A stretch of 64,000 bases of DNA from assembly GCA_030427805.1 (NCBI GenBank), contig JAUICP010000001.1:372001-436000 (forward strand). Direction: 5' to 3'. A model generated the notes under the pieces. The model ran no database searches, had not been told where the DNA came from, and was given only the letters and a program-made list of their open reading frames with translations. The position numbers and the translations under genes are program-made. Positions 8,593 to 17,014 of this stretch are shown one piece after another (position 1 is the first letter of the stretch; each line of letters begins with the position of its first letter). This DNA comes from Bdellovibrionia bacterium (GTDB lineage: Bacteria; Bdellovibrionota; Bdellovibrionia; Bdellovibrionales; JAGQZY01).

Positions 8593-8976
8593 ATGGCCAA
8601 AGTACTGATAGTAGATGACGAACCGGAAATAGTTGAAATTCTAGAGTCATTTATAGAGGATTCTCACAGTATTAAAACGGTAACGTCCTTTGAAGAGGCC
8701 GAAAAACTTCTTAAATCGGGTCAATTCGATCTCGTTCTATCTGATCTCAATATGCCTGGGGTTGTATTTTCTGATTTGATTCAAAATTACTTAGAGGCCG
8801 ACTCCAATGTCTTGATAATGATTATGTCTGGCTACGGCTCAGGCTCTCCCCAGATCGAGAACGCATTAAAAAGTGGGGCCCACGCCTTTCTTGAGAAGCC
8901 CTTTTTTGACCCAGGGAGTATTGTAGAGTCCATCGATGAGGTACTTGCATCTCATAAACCTGCGCTCGCAGGCTAA
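8593..8976 (+). CDS. Single-domain response regulator receiver
   Basis: Cytosolic CheY-like phospho-receiver, 127 residues with no output domain. The acidic pocket VDDE (Asp8, Asp9), phospho-acceptor Asp51 in LSDLNMPG, Ser79 in IMSGYG, and Lys102 in LEKPF are all in place. I chose the ATG at 8593 because GGAGG (8584-8588) precedes it by four bases and the family start MAKVLIVDDE follows; upstream in-frame codons look non-coding. With no DNA-binding domain it probably acts by protein contact or in a phosphorelay. The soluble kinase at 6009-7487 is the nearest possible partner. Confidence 0.92.
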   Translation: MAKVLIVDDEPEIVEILESFIEDSHSIKTVTSFEEAEKLLKSGQFDLVLSDLNMPGVVFSDLIQNYLEADSNVLIMIMSGYGSGSPQIENALKSGAHAFLEKPFFDPGSIVESIDEVLASHKPALAG

Positions 8977-8979
8977 TAT

Positions 8980-9366
8980 TTACCCCAAAAGCAGTTTCGC
9001 TAAACGGTGCCCCGCAAAAACGAGAATTAAGCCCAAAATGAGGTTCGTCAAAAGGTGAGCTATTAACTGTTGCCACTGCCGACCATCGTAAAACTGCAGC
9101 AGCTCCACTGAGAACGTCGAAAATGTCGTTAGAGAGCCAAGAAAGCCAATTCCAAGGAAGTAGATCAAAAGGTGGTCCTCTTTTAGTTTATTACTAAAAT
9201 AAAAGAGACAGCAGCCCGCTATAAAGCAGCCTATTAAATTCGCTAAGAGCGTACCGTGGTGGCGACCTAAGACTTTGAACTGCAGTACGATGAGTCCGAT
9301 TGAATATCGACTAATTGCCCCAAAAAAACCGCCAACACCAATGGCAAGTACTTGATTAAACGACAT
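8980..9366 (-). CDS. crcB: Fluoride channel CrcB/FluC
   Basis: Inner-membrane dimeric F- channel that expels fluoride. 128 residues with four TM helices. Family signatures are GGFFGAISRY near the start, the GTLLANLIGCF helix with its key Asn, and GFLGSLTTFSTFS carrying the Phe/Ser/Thr pore residues and the Na+-site break. The end lies three bases from the stop of the convergent receiver gene. No fluoride riboswitch could be found in the 70-bp gap upstream. Confidence 0.95.
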   Translation of the reverse strand: MSFNQVLAIGVGGFFGAISRYSIGLIVLQFKVLGRHHGTLLANLIGCFIAGCCLFYFSNKLKEDHLLIYFLGIGFLGSLTTFSTFSVELLQFYDGRQWQQLIAHLLTNLILGLILVFAGHRLAKLLLG

Positions 9367-9435
9367 GGATCCATTGTATATGAGCTTTCTATAAAATAAA
9401 GTCCTTTGTAAGAACTCTTAGAGTTAGAGGTGACA

Positions 9436-10359
9436 GTGAAATTTTTGTTTGTAATGGACCCCATCGAGAAAATTAAGGTTTCGAAAGATACGAGTTATTG
9501 TCTTATGGAAGGTGCGAGTCAGCTAGGTCATGATGTCTTCTATTGTCTTCCCGAGGAGATCTCCTATGAAAGAGGCAGAATTTCAGGTGAGGTCACTAAG
9601 CTCAATATACTTGGAAGCCAGAATGAGCCTTATTTTGAAAAGGGAGAAAAAGAAGAGTTAGAGTTATCAACTTTCGACACGATTTTTATTCGTAAAGACC
9701 CTCCATTTGATCAGAACTATTTGTATCTTACGCAATTGCTAGATCTTCTACCGAAGAGTGTTCGAGTTCTCAATGCCCCTCAAGCTTTGAGGGACTATAA
9801 TGAAAAACTCTTTACCTTAGAATTTTCGCAATTTATGGCTCCCACTGTGGTTACTTCACGCTTTGATCTCGTCAAAAGCTTTCTCGAAGAGCACGGTCGA
9901 ATCGTAGTTAAGCCAATCGATGGTTTTGCCGGCAAGGGAATTCGTTTTTTCGAGGGTTCTGATCTGAAAGAATTGGAAAAGCATTTTTCGGGGCTACAAC
10001 AATTTATGGTGCAAAAATTTGTTGAGGAAGCGGACCAAGGAGATAAGAGAATTTTATTGGTTAATGGAGAGCCCATTGGTGCGATTTTACGTAAAGCTGA
10101 AAGCCCGGGTAAGCTGAACAATTTGGATCAAGGGGGAAAGGCTTTTGCCTCTGATTTGAATGAGAGAGACTTAGAAGTATGCAAAGCTCTTAAAAACCGA
10201 CTTATCGAGCGGGATTTATTCTTTGTAGGAATAGACATGCTTGGTCCATTCCTTACAGAAATAAACATAACGAGTCCGACGGGACTTAGAGAGATGAGCC
10301 AGTTCATGAATCGCGATCTCAATAAAGAAATAATAGAAATTTTAGCAAAACTGCATTAA
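9436..10359 (+). CDS. gshB: Glutathione synthetase
   Basis: ATP-grasp ligase joining gamma-glutamylcysteine and glycine, second step of glutathione synthesis. The N-terminus ([12 protein letters not shown]) matches the conserved MDP start of bacterial Gsh[10 protein letters not shown] binds substrate; ATP-grasp elements [13 protein letters not shown] and [16 protein letters not shown] follow. About 307 residues is standard. I prefer the GTG at 9436, with AGAGG five bases upstream, over the GTG at 9430. No gshA is in the window. The methionine sulfoxide reductase pair starts 46 bp downstream, giving an apparent thiol-redox operon. Confidence 0.93.
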   Translation: MKFLFVMDPIEKIKVSKDTSYCLMEGASQLGHDVFYCLPEEISYERGRISGEVTKLNILGSQNEPYFEKGEKEELELSTFDTIFIRKDPPFDQNYLYLTQLLDLLPKSVRVLNAPQALRDYNEKLFTLEFSQFMAPTVVTSRFDLVKSFLEEHGRIVVKPIDGFAGKGIRFFEGSDLKELEKHFSGLQQFMVQKFVEEADQGDKRILLVNGEPIGAILRKAESPGKLNNLDQGGKAFASDLNERDLEVCKALKNRLIERDLFFVGIDMLGPFLTEINITSPTGLREMSQFMNRDLNKEIIEILAKLH

Positions 10360-10405
10360 GGATGGAGATTCTATTTGTTGTAGGAAGTCCATTGGGGAGG
10401 TGAAT

Positions 10406-10858
10406 ATGGAAAAGAAATACGAAAAAGATGACAGAGCTATTCAGTCCCTGAGTGAAATTCAATATAAAGTCACTCAAAAAGATGGAACTGAACCGCCTTT
10501 TAAAAATGAGTTTTGGGACAACAAAGAAGAAGGACTCTACGTAGATGTGGTGAGTGGCGAACCACTTTTTTCTTCTAAACAAAAGTACGACTCCGGTACG
10601 GGCTGGCCTAGCTTTTACGATGTGATCGATAAGGATTTTATTGTTGAGAAAGTTGATCGAAAATTATTCAGAAAGAGAACGGAGATTCGATCTAAGCACG
10701 GTGACTCCCATTTGGGTCATGTTTTTAATGATGGACCGAATCCCACCGGTCTTCGTTATTGCATAAATTCGGCGGCATTGCGCTTCATAGCAAAATCGGA
10801 ATTAGAAACAGAAGGTTATGGGGAATATCTTAGTTTATTTTCTGGGGAGGCTGAGTGA
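10406..10858 (+). CDS. msrB: Peptide-methionine (R)-S-oxide reductase
   Basis: Repairs methionine-R-sulfoxide in proteins. Motifs [19 protein letters not shown] and [12 protein letters not shown] give catalytic Cys119. The two CxxC pairs that bind structural zinc in many MsrB proteins are absent (VVSGEPLF stands where the first would be), placing it in the zinc-free class. The ATG at 10406 has GGGGAGG five bases upstream, preferred over the GTG at 10400. Its stop overlaps the msrA GTG start by four bases, so translation is coupled. There is no signal peptide, hence cytosolic. Confidence 0.94.
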   Translation: MEKKYEKDDRAIQSLSEIQYKVTQKDGTEPPFKNEFWDNKEEGLYVDVVSGEPLFSSKQKYDSGTGWPSFYDVIDKDFIVEKVDRKLFRKRTEIRSKHGDSHLGHVFNDGPNPTGLRYCINSAALRFIAKSELETEGYGEYLSLFSGEAE

Positions 10859-11340
10859 AGAAATCCATCGTTCTTGCCGGAGGTTGTTTTTGGGGGGTCG
10901 AAGAATTGTTCCGAAACCTAGAAGGTGTGCTGAATACCGAAGTCGGGTACACCGGTGGAACTACTGAGAATCCAAGCTACGAGACTGTTAAGAATGGGGA
11001 TACAGGGCATGCGGAGTCTATTCTAATCGAATTCGATCCACAGAAAATTAACCTGGCTGAAATATTAGATTTCTTTTTTAAGATTCACGATCCAACAACA
11101 CTCAACCAGCAGGGAAATGATCGGGGCTCACAGTATCGTTCAGCCATATTTTTTAGTGAGCCAGAGGAAGAAGAAGAGGCGAAGAGTGCGATCGCTCGAG
11201 CTCAAGAGTCCGGGAGATGGTCTAAACCCATAGTTACTCAAGTTGAAAGTCTAAAGAAGTTTTATTCAGCAGAAGAGTATCACCAGGATTATCTTAAAAA
11301 AAATCCCCAAGGTTATACATGTCATTGGATTAGAGATTAA
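10855..11340 (+). CDS. msrA: Peptide-methionine (S)-S-oxide reductase
   Basis: Repairs methionine-S-sulfoxide, the partner stereoisomer of MsrB. Motif GGCFWG contains catalytic Cys11; EVGYTGG, GHAESI and [18 protein letters not shown] are all standard. 161 residues is a typical short MsrA. The GTG start sits inside the msrB stop (GTGA overlap). The C-terminus lacks the extra resolving-cysteine tail of E. coli MsrA; one Cys remains near the end in YTCHW. Likely reduced through thioredoxin, for which a gene exists at 22919-23239. Confidence 0.95.
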   Translation: MKKSIVLAGGCFWGVEELFRNLEGVLNTEVGYTGGTTENPSYETVKNGDTGHAESILIEFDPQKINLAEILDFFFKIHDPTTLNQQGNDRGSQYRSAIFFSEPEEEEEAKSAIARAQESGRWSKPIVTQVESLKKFYSAEEYHQDYLKKNPQGYTCHWIRD

Positions 11341-12542
11341 ATGGCAGAGTAATTCTCGTACTCGTTACAAATTTGGGGAAAGTGTTTAAGCTTTTCGTTG
11401 GGCAGGCAAAGATCATCGTCGGTACAGGAAAAACCATCGATAATTTCTGCCTCATTAGCTGTTTTGATATCAAAATTTAGAAACCACTTACAGATTTTTT
11501 TTCTAAACTTTTTCGCTTTTGCTAGGTCCTTACTTCCCAACTCCTCTAAATAATCAAAACAGGCAGAAGAGTCCCCGGCCTCACATTGGTATCTAGTCGT
11601 AGTCAAAAAGTTTTCAAAGTCTTTATTGTTTCTATAATAATTCGCCAACTGGCTACAGGCTTCAATATTTTTTTGAGTGAGGCAGTAGTTACTTAGATTT
11701 TTTTCAGCCACTTCTCTGATTTCAGGAATAATCTTTTTACCATTGATGACTTCTAGACAGCCATTTGGATTTCCAAGAAGGCAGCTTTTATCGTAAAGGA
11801 GCTGAGCATCTTCTTCTTTGCCGATGAATCGAAGTTGATGAGCTCCGTCTAGGCAACTGTGAAATTCTCCAGCGAGGCACCCCTGTTCAAACAGTTGAAT
11901 GGCATCATTCTCTTGAATTTCACCGTTTTTTAATTTGAGGTGAGCTAGAGCGCTACATCCTCTTGAGTTAGTTTTGCAGGCTTTGCTTAGATTTGACTTT
12001 GTCTCGGCCAGACTATGGTCACCAATATCTATGATCAAATCACTACAAACAGTTGGTAGTTTTTGACTGCCATGAGTACAAAGAGCAACTTGAATTTCAT
12101 TGAGGGCAGAGAGTGCTAAAGAGGGAGAGCGACTTAAAGAGGATTCGCTAGAATCTACAAGGTCTTTGAGTTCAATATAGATTCCCTCAAAACATGTAAT
12201 AGGTGAATCTGGATAGAGCTTACAATTTGGATCTTGTTTAACTAGATTTTTTATTTCAGAAAAATTTGAGAACAAGAGCGCAAAATTTTCAAAGCTATAA
12301 ATTTTTTTAACCTCGTTGTCACTCGGGTTCTGATCTTCCATTCTATGAGCTGCTTGATTCGGTTTCATACCATTTTGTTCGTCGTCGATTCTTTCGGACT
12401 TCGTTTGAACATTTTCTTGGTCAGAATCAAATTCAACGAGGGGCTTGCCCTTGTCTCCAAATGAGAAAAAAAGAATCAAGATGAAGAAAACAAGAAAGAG
12501 GGTGATCTTAGGTAGCGTAAACATTTGACTCTTCATGGTCAT
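11337..12542 (-). CDS. Membrane-anchored Sel1-like repeat protein with paired cysteines
   Basis: No precise family is claimed. Residues ~8-28 are a single hydrophobic anchor or uncleaved signal, then a charged linker, then an alpha-helical repeat region. Several segments end in two cysteines 7-8 residues apart (CKTNSRGC, CLAGEFHSC, CLLGNPNGC, CEAGDSSAC), the pattern of disulfide-bridged Sel1-like repeats in Helicobacter Hcp proteins. The repeat domain should therefore lie in the periplasm. Function is likely protein-protein contact. The gene converges on msrA with a four-base overlap. No clear Shine-Dalgarno precedes the ATG; another ATG lies two codons in. Confidence 0.6.
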   Translation of the reverse strand: MTMKSQMFTLPKITLFLVFFILILFFSFGDKGKPLVEFDSDQENVQTKSERIDDEQNGMKPNQAAHRMEDQNPSDNEVKKIYSFENFALLFSNFSEIKNLVKQDPNCKLYPDSPITCFEGIYIELKDLVDSSESSLSRSPSLALSALNEIQVALCTHGSQKLPTVCSDLIIDIGDHSLAETKSNLSKACKTNSRGCSALAHLKLKNGEIQENDAIQLFEQGCLAGEFHSCLDGAHQLRFIGKEEDAQLLYDKSCLLGNPNGCLEVINGKKIIPEIREVAEKNLSNYCLTQKNIEACSQLANYYRNNKDFENFLTTTRYQCEAGDSSACFDYLEELGSKDLAKAKKFRKKICKWFLNFDIKTANEAEIIDGFSCTDDDLCLPNEKLKHFPQICNEYENYSAI

Positions 12543-12620
12543 TTAATCGGAACTTATTGAGGGTATATGCAGAAGGAGTCGAGAAAAAGAGACTATCTTA
12601 ACATTTTGTAAAGAGACGAG

Positions 12621-13826
12621 CTATTCTCTCTTTCCATATTTTAGAACCGGGACAATGAGTATGATGCTGAGTAGGACGAGTGCGCAGGATATCTCAGAGA
12701 CTGTTTCATATTGGTTTCCAGAATTCTCAAATTGATTAAGGACGAAGAAGCCAAGAAATGGCCCGAAGACCCCTCTGACTCCAGTGGCGGCAACGTTCAC
12801 CGCCATATAGTCATTTGTCTTTGTCTTGGGAGCCATTTTTGTTACCCATAGGCCCCAGGCAAGCCGGCCCCCCGAAAAACCAACACCGTGTAAGAAAGCT
12901 CCTAAGGCAATTCCCCAGAAGTCAGCGTTGTGGAAGTAAAACCACATTCCTAAAAGTAAAAAGAGGTTGAGCCACATTCTAAGGGCAAAGAAGTTAATCC
13001 GATCAAATAAATAGGCCCACATAGGTAAAAAAACAAACCGCGTTGTTTCAGGAATGACGGAGGCGAGAATAGAAACAGTGAAGGGATCAAAATTGAGATG
13101 TGATGAGAGGTAAGTGACCCGTAGGGGAAAGATCCATAAATTGGCGAAACCAAAAATAAACCAAACAAAAATGAGATAAACAAAGAGTCGATCTTCTCGT
13201 AAGACGGAGAGGGATCCCCAAAAGTTTTTGTTCTTTCTCGGTTTAACTCTTAGACTCGGAAGTTTAGCAACCAAAAAACAGGTCGAGAAAAGGGCTATCG
13301 ATTGGACGACTAAAATAGCTCTCCAGTATTCGGGACTATTTTTTAATAGATACCCACCAGAGTAGGTCACTAATACGGTAGATATTTGCGCGGAAATGAG
13401 TGCCCAGCTATGGTAGGTACCCCTTTTTGAGCTTGGGTAGTTGTCTCTGTAAATTTCAGTCATGTAGGGAATGCGCAATGGAAAACACAAAAAAGAAAGA
13501 GAACAAAAACCTACAAATATCCAGGTATCTTGGGCAATAGATGCAATTAACAAAAAGCTTCCAGCGAAAATGGTAGGGATATTAACAAGCTGAGTTTTCT
13601 TGAGTCGGAAGCGAGATATGTAATTTCCGTAAAATAACGAGAGAACCATTCCAAGAAATGAGCTTCCGAAAAGGACAGCTTGTTCAGTCTCCCCAGTGAG
13701 GCCCTGTGGCTTTAGAAATACCTCAATAAGTATCAATTGGGCCAAGGCCTGATAGGCGGCCTGCATAAAGCCCTCTAAAAATCCTTTTGATACATCAATC
13801 TGCAGAGTTTTTTTAATTCGATTCAA
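12621..13826 (-). CDS. Major facilitator superfamily transporter
   Basis: Inner-membrane secondary carrier of 401 residues with about 12 TM helices. The A-like loop between TM2 and TM3 is degenerate (YGNYISRFRLKKTQL) but in the right place, and the cytoplasmic mid-loop around residue 200 is basic. The frame begins with TTG after a weak GGAT; an internal ATG at residue 21 is possible but would cut into TM1. The substrate cannot be inferred. It may be distally co-transcribed with the repeat-protein gene downstream (78-bp gap). Confidence 0.8.
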   Translation of the reverse strand: MNRIKKTLQIDVSKGFLEGFMQAAYQALAQLILIEVFLKPQGLTGETEQAVLFGSSFLGMVLSLFYGNYISRFRLKKTQLVNIPTIFAGSFLLIASIAQDTWIFVGFCSLSFLCFPLRIPYMTEIYRDNYPSSKRGTYHSWALISAQISTVLVTYSGGYLLKNSPEYWRAILVVQSIALFSTCFLVAKLPSLRVKPRKNKNFWGSLSVLREDRLFVYLIFVWFIFGFANLWIFPLRVTYLSSHLNFDPFTVSILASVIPETTRFVFLPMWAYLFDRINFFALRMWLNLFLLLGMWFYFHNADFWGIALGAFLHGVGFSGGRLAWGLWVTKMAPKTKTNDYMAVNVAATGVRGVFGPFLGFFVLNQFENSGNQYETVSEISCALVLLSIILIVPVLKYGKRE

Positions 13827-13888
13827 ATATACATCCGATTTACAGAATTGACTCTAGCTGAAAGTCATTGGAACTGCTACTATAGGGC

Positions 13889-14350
13889 ATGAAAAGAATA
13901 GAATCAAAAGAAGCTTTGGTTAAGTTATTTAGAGAGCTCGATCAGTCGAGTTTATTTATTCCTCCTGACTTTGAATTTCCTCTGGGATTTACTCACTCAT
14001 TTTCATGGACAGAGCCCGGCGGGAAGAGATCTTTTTTAGTGTTTGAAGACTTTTCTACTGATCAAATTTTTGCTGTGAAATTTGAGAGATCCTATGTAAC
14101 CGGAGACGCAAAAGTGTCGATGTGTGATTGGTGTCATCGAGTAGGAAGTACTTCGGATGTTCATTTGTACACCGCAAGAGTGAATAAGAGCAGAACTGTT
14201 GGCTCCTATGTGTGCGAGGGCTTGGATTGTATCGATCGATTGGACTCGATGCCGAGTAAGAACAGTATGCCTGAAACATTGAAGGCCCAAGAAAAGGCCC
14301 ACAGAATTAGTGAAAAAATAAGCCGATTTTTAAAAAGTAATTTATTTTGA
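13889..14350 (+). CDS. FBP-domain treble-clef zinc protein
   Basis: Small soluble protein matching the FBP (elongation factor G-binding, FusB-like C-terminal) family. Its zinc finger is visible as CDWCH around residue 77 followed by CEGLDC about 33 residues later, within SYVCEGLDCIDRL. Relatives of this fold bind EF-G and help ribosome recycling, but in Gram-negative lineages the role is not established. 153 residues is typical. TACTAT ends five bases before the ATG and the only ribosome-site candidate is a short AGGG immediately before the start, so the message may be leaderless. Confidence 0.75.
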   Translation: MKRIESKEALVKLFRELDQSSLFIPPDFEFPLGFTHSFSWTEPGGKRSFLVFEDFSTDQIFAVKFERSYVTGDAKVSMCDWCHRVGSTSDVHLYTARVNKSRTVGSYVCEGLDCIDRLDSMPSKNSMPETLKAQEKAHRISEKISRFLKSNLF

Positions 14351-14387
14351 TTATTATGTGAATGAGTCGCTCGAGAAGTGAAGGCAG

Positions 14388-14876
14388 TTGGACATTAGAA
14401 AAATTAAAGACCAAAACAAAAACATCGAAGACCTAAAAGAATTAGCTCGGGTTTTAGACGAGCAATTTAAACTTCCATTTGGTATCAAATTTGGTTGGGA
14501 TTTTATTCTTGGTATTATTCCCGGAATTGGTGACTTCGTACCCCACGTCATAGGTTCTTACATCGTGATTAGAGCCGTACAGATTAATGTCTCCGTCAGT
14601 ATTATCATCCGCATGATCTTAAACCTCGGAATTGATTACTTAGTAGGGTCAATTCCATTTTTGGGAGATGCGTTCGATGTTTTTTGGAAAGCCAATGACA
14701 AGAATTATAAGCTCGTTGAGGCTTATGTGAACTCCCCCGAATCTACGACAAGGCGTTCTAGTATTTTGAACGGGTCGCTCCTTATTGGTGTGGCCTTCGT
14801 TCTTCTATCCCTTCTCGGATTTTCTCTGTACCTTGTCATGAGTATTTGGAGCTGGGTGGGTGCCCTTTTTTCTTAG
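14388..14876 (+). CDS. DUF4112 membrane protein
   Basis: 162-residue inner-membrane protein. The conserved core LPFGIKFGWDFILGIIPGIGD, then LVGSIPFLGDAFDVFWKANDKN, is diagnostic of DUF4112; an extra C-terminal TM helix spans ~130-155. Function is unknown for the family. TTG is the first available start after an in-frame stop at 14379, and AAGG lies just before it; no ATG exists before the conserved region. Co-oriented with the FBP gene, 37 bp apart. Confidence 0.85.
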   Translation: MDIRKIKDQNKNIEDLKELARVLDEQFKLPFGIKFGWDFILGIIPGIGDFVPHVIGSYIVIRAVQINVSVSIIIRMILNLGIDYLVGSIPFLGDAFDVFWKANDKNYKLVEAYVNSPESTTRRSSILNGSLLIGVAFVLLSLLGFSLYLVMSIWSWVGALFS

Positions 14877-14962
14877 TAAAATTATATGTTTAGATAGGGC
14901 CCACCGATCCCTTTTCAAGTGGAGATGGCTTTGCTATAGGTAACAAATACTCGCTCTTATAT

Positions 14963-14990
14963 TTGCAAGCTCGCTAATTTCCCATAAGAT
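14963..14990 (+). promoter_or_regulatory. Sigma70-type promoter for the BLUF gene
   Basis: TTGCAA (14963-14968), a 16-bp spacer, and TAAGAT (14985-14990) make a reasonable housekeeping promoter 28 bp upstream of the BLUF start codon. Confidence 0.45.
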
Positions 14991-15018
14991 ATGGCTCTTA
15001 GAACTGAAAGAGGAAACA

Positions 15019-15429
15019 GTGATTCGACAACTCTGCTACATTAGTAAGGCCAATGGCCAATTTGAAAAGTCTGACCTTATGGAGTTGTTGGCAAAGGCGC
15101 GAGCGGCCAACAGCGTAAAGGATGTCACCGGTTTTCTGGTTTTCGACGGAGACCATTTTTTTCAACTTCTCGAAGGAGAAGACTCAGCGGTAGAGTTTAT
15201 TTTTAAAAAAATTAAAAATGACCCACGTCACTCGAATATAACACTTCTTATGGATAGCGAGGCCCAGGATCGTTTACTGGCCGATTGGTCAATGCAGTTC
15301 TTTTTGCCAGCCGACTTTGAGTTGGAAGACCGCCTCAGTATCTTAGATGTTCTTGCTGTAAAGCACGAAAGGGATTCCCTTTCGGGTATTTTACAAGGTT
15401 TGAGATTCCCCAAGGTCGGCGCTCTTTAG
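15019..15429 (+). CDS. Stand-alone BLUF blue-light photoreceptor
   Basis: Cytosolic FAD-binding blue-light sensor. All residues central to BLUF photochemistry are in register with AppA: Tyr7, Asn31, Gln49, Trp90 and Met92 (spacings 24, 18, 41 and 2). The pattern LCYISKA, GFLVFDGDHFFQLLEG and WSMQF is typical. At 136 residues there is only the BLUF domain plus a ~35-residue C-terminal cap, with no GGDEF, EAL or HTH output, so it must act through a partner. GTG start with GAGG upstream (AAGAGGAAACA). Which behaviour it controls is unknown. Confidence 0.93.
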   Translation: MIRQLCYISKANGQFEKSDLMELLAKARAANSVKDVTGFLVFDGDHFFQLLEGEDSAVEFIFKKIKNDPRHSNITLLMDSEAQDRLLADWSMQFFLPADFELEDRLSILDVLAVKHERDSLSGILQGLRFPKVGAL

Positions 15430-15529
15430 GATCCATCATATTTATTGATTACTTGCTGCATTAAGACTTTCAACGAGGTCTAGTTAACGGCGATAGTTAA
15501 GTAACAGGGACGTCAATCACGGGGGAATT

Positions 15530-16999
15530 ATGAAGATTCTTATCAGTTTACTCTGCCTTACTTTAGGTTTGAGTATTTTAAGTAAGCCAGCCAAAGCGCA
15601 GTTTGTTCAAGAAAACAAAAATACAGTTGTTAGATATCAACTCGATTTAAGGGGTTATGACTACTATTCAATTATGAATATTTTCAACTACCTCAACAAT
15701 GCAGGTTATGATCTTTCTGGAATTAATTGGGAAAATCCATCTGCAGAACTAATTTTGTCAAGTTCCGACCTGGCTTATATTGTTTCTACAGGTTTAAAAG
15801 GAAATATTTTAGAGTACCATGAGCCAGCTTCTGAAAATGCGGTTCGGGTTGATGAAAGATACTTGGATCCTACAGAGGTAGAGTCCATCTTAAAGAAAAT
15901 TAATGAAGCAGCCCCCGAGGTCACTCGCTTAGAGGTCATCGGTCAATCTTTAGCTGGCGAGCCGATTTATGGACTGTTGCTTTCGACAACACCTAATATT
16001 CAAAACCCGAAGTACTATTCTAAACCTTCAATGATCGTAGATGGTCTTCACCATGCCCGCGAAATCGTGACTCCTGAAGTGTCTATCGAATTTGCGATGA
16101 AGGTTCTTGAAGCAGCTTATGCGCAAAATGAGAGAGCTATTGATATTCTAGAGACTTGGAATATCTGGATTGTACCCATGCTCAATGTAGATGGAAGCCG
16201 CATAGTTTGGTCTGAGGATTCATACTGGCGAAAAAATGCTCGCGGAAGTGGCGGAAATGTCTTCGGTGTCGATATCAATAGAAACTATGGGTATAGATTC
16301 AATGAATGTAATGGTTCCTCGGGACGTAAAGGTTCTCAAACCTACCGTGGAGAACACGCTCAAAGTGAACCGGAAACCATAGCCCTTATTAATTTAGCGG
16401 ATCGAATTTTACCGGCGGCCTATATTTCATACCACTCATTTAGTGAACTGATTCTCTTCCCTTACGGATGTAATAAATCATTAACTGGTGAAGATGGGCT
16501 CCACCGATCGGTTTCCCAAGAAATGTCCCAGCACTTGCCTACGGATAGTGGTCGAGGTCAGTACAAGCCAGGTGCTCCGTGGGAGATTTTGTACGGAGTT
16601 GATGGAGATTCCATGAGTCATATGCATGCAAGTTACGGTGCATTTGCGATCACCTTAGAAATAGGTACGGCATTCCAGCCTCCATATTCTAAACGCGATG
16701 AAATCGTAAACAAGAATGTAAATAGTCTCATTTGGTTAACTGAGAAACTATCCCAGTCGCTCTTTAGCCTTCAAGTTGTTTCGGGTAACTCTTTTGCTGC
16801 CGTTCAGTACGGAGTAGAAATTCTTCCGATCAGAAGGGATCAAGGGGAGGCTCCGCTGCGAACCAATTCGGCGGGTTACTTTCATAAAGTCCTCTCGCCA
16901 GGGGATTATGTTATTCGTGTAACTTCGCCCGACGGTAGAGTCGTAGAACGAAAATTATCTATGACAAACGTTCCAAAATCTATGACAATAAGCCTATAA
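15530..16999 (+). CDS. Exported M14 zinc carboxypeptidase
   Basis: Secreted metallo-carboxypeptidase. It has a signal peptide (cut after AKA), a beta-rich pro-like N-region, and an M14 catalytic domain. Zinc ligands are His175 and Glu178 (HAREI) and His302 (YHSFSELI); Glu377 in ITLEIG is the general base. SQTYRGEHAQSEPET is the typical pre-S1' segment. Residues ~410-489 form a small beta domain like the transthyretin-like tail of carboxypeptidases. 489 residues fits. The ATG has GGGGG four bases upstream. It heads an operon with the next two genes (15 and ~50 bp gaps), and probably trims C-termini of protein for nutrition, as expected of a predator or scavenger. Confidence 0.92.
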   Translation: MKILISLLCLTLGLSILSKPAKAQFVQENKNTVVRYQLDLRGYDYYSIMNIFNYLNNAGYDLSGINWENPSAELILSSSDLAYIVSTGLKGNILEYHEPASENAVRVDERYLDPTEVESILKKINEAAPEVTRLEVIGQSLAGEPIYGLLLSTTPNIQNPKYYSKPSMIVDGLHHAREIVTPEVSIEFAMKVLEAAYAQNERAIDILETWNIWIVPMLNVDGSRIVWSEDSYWRKNARGSGGNVFGVDINRNYGYRFNECNGSSGRKGSQTYRGEHAQSEPETIALINLADRILPAAYISYHSFSELILFPYGCNKSLTGEDGLHRSVSQEMSQHLPTDSGRGQYKPGAPWEILYGVDGDSMSHMHASYGAFAITLEIGTAFQPPYSKRDEIVNKNVNSLIWLTEKLSQSLFSLQVVSGNSFAAVQYGVEILPIRRDQGEAPLRTNSAGYFHKVLSPGDYVIRVTSPDGRVVERKLSMTNVPKSMTISL

Positions 17000-17014
17000 T
17001 TTATAGGGAAACAG

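Noticed and set aside
9367-9435. Fluoride riboswitch expected upstream of crcB
   Set aside because: The 69-bp gap to the divergent gshB lacks the conserved GGNGAUGG and CUGAUGRCUCC-like elements and is too short for the aptamer plus promoter.
9795-10121. 108-codon minus-strand frame inside gshB
   Set aside because: Shadow of the conserved ATP-grasp domain with no ribosome site.
10406-10858. MsrB missing CxxC zinc cysteines taken as a broken gene
   Set aside because: The rest of the domain is intact, including Cys119, and zinc-free MsrB proteins are an established class.
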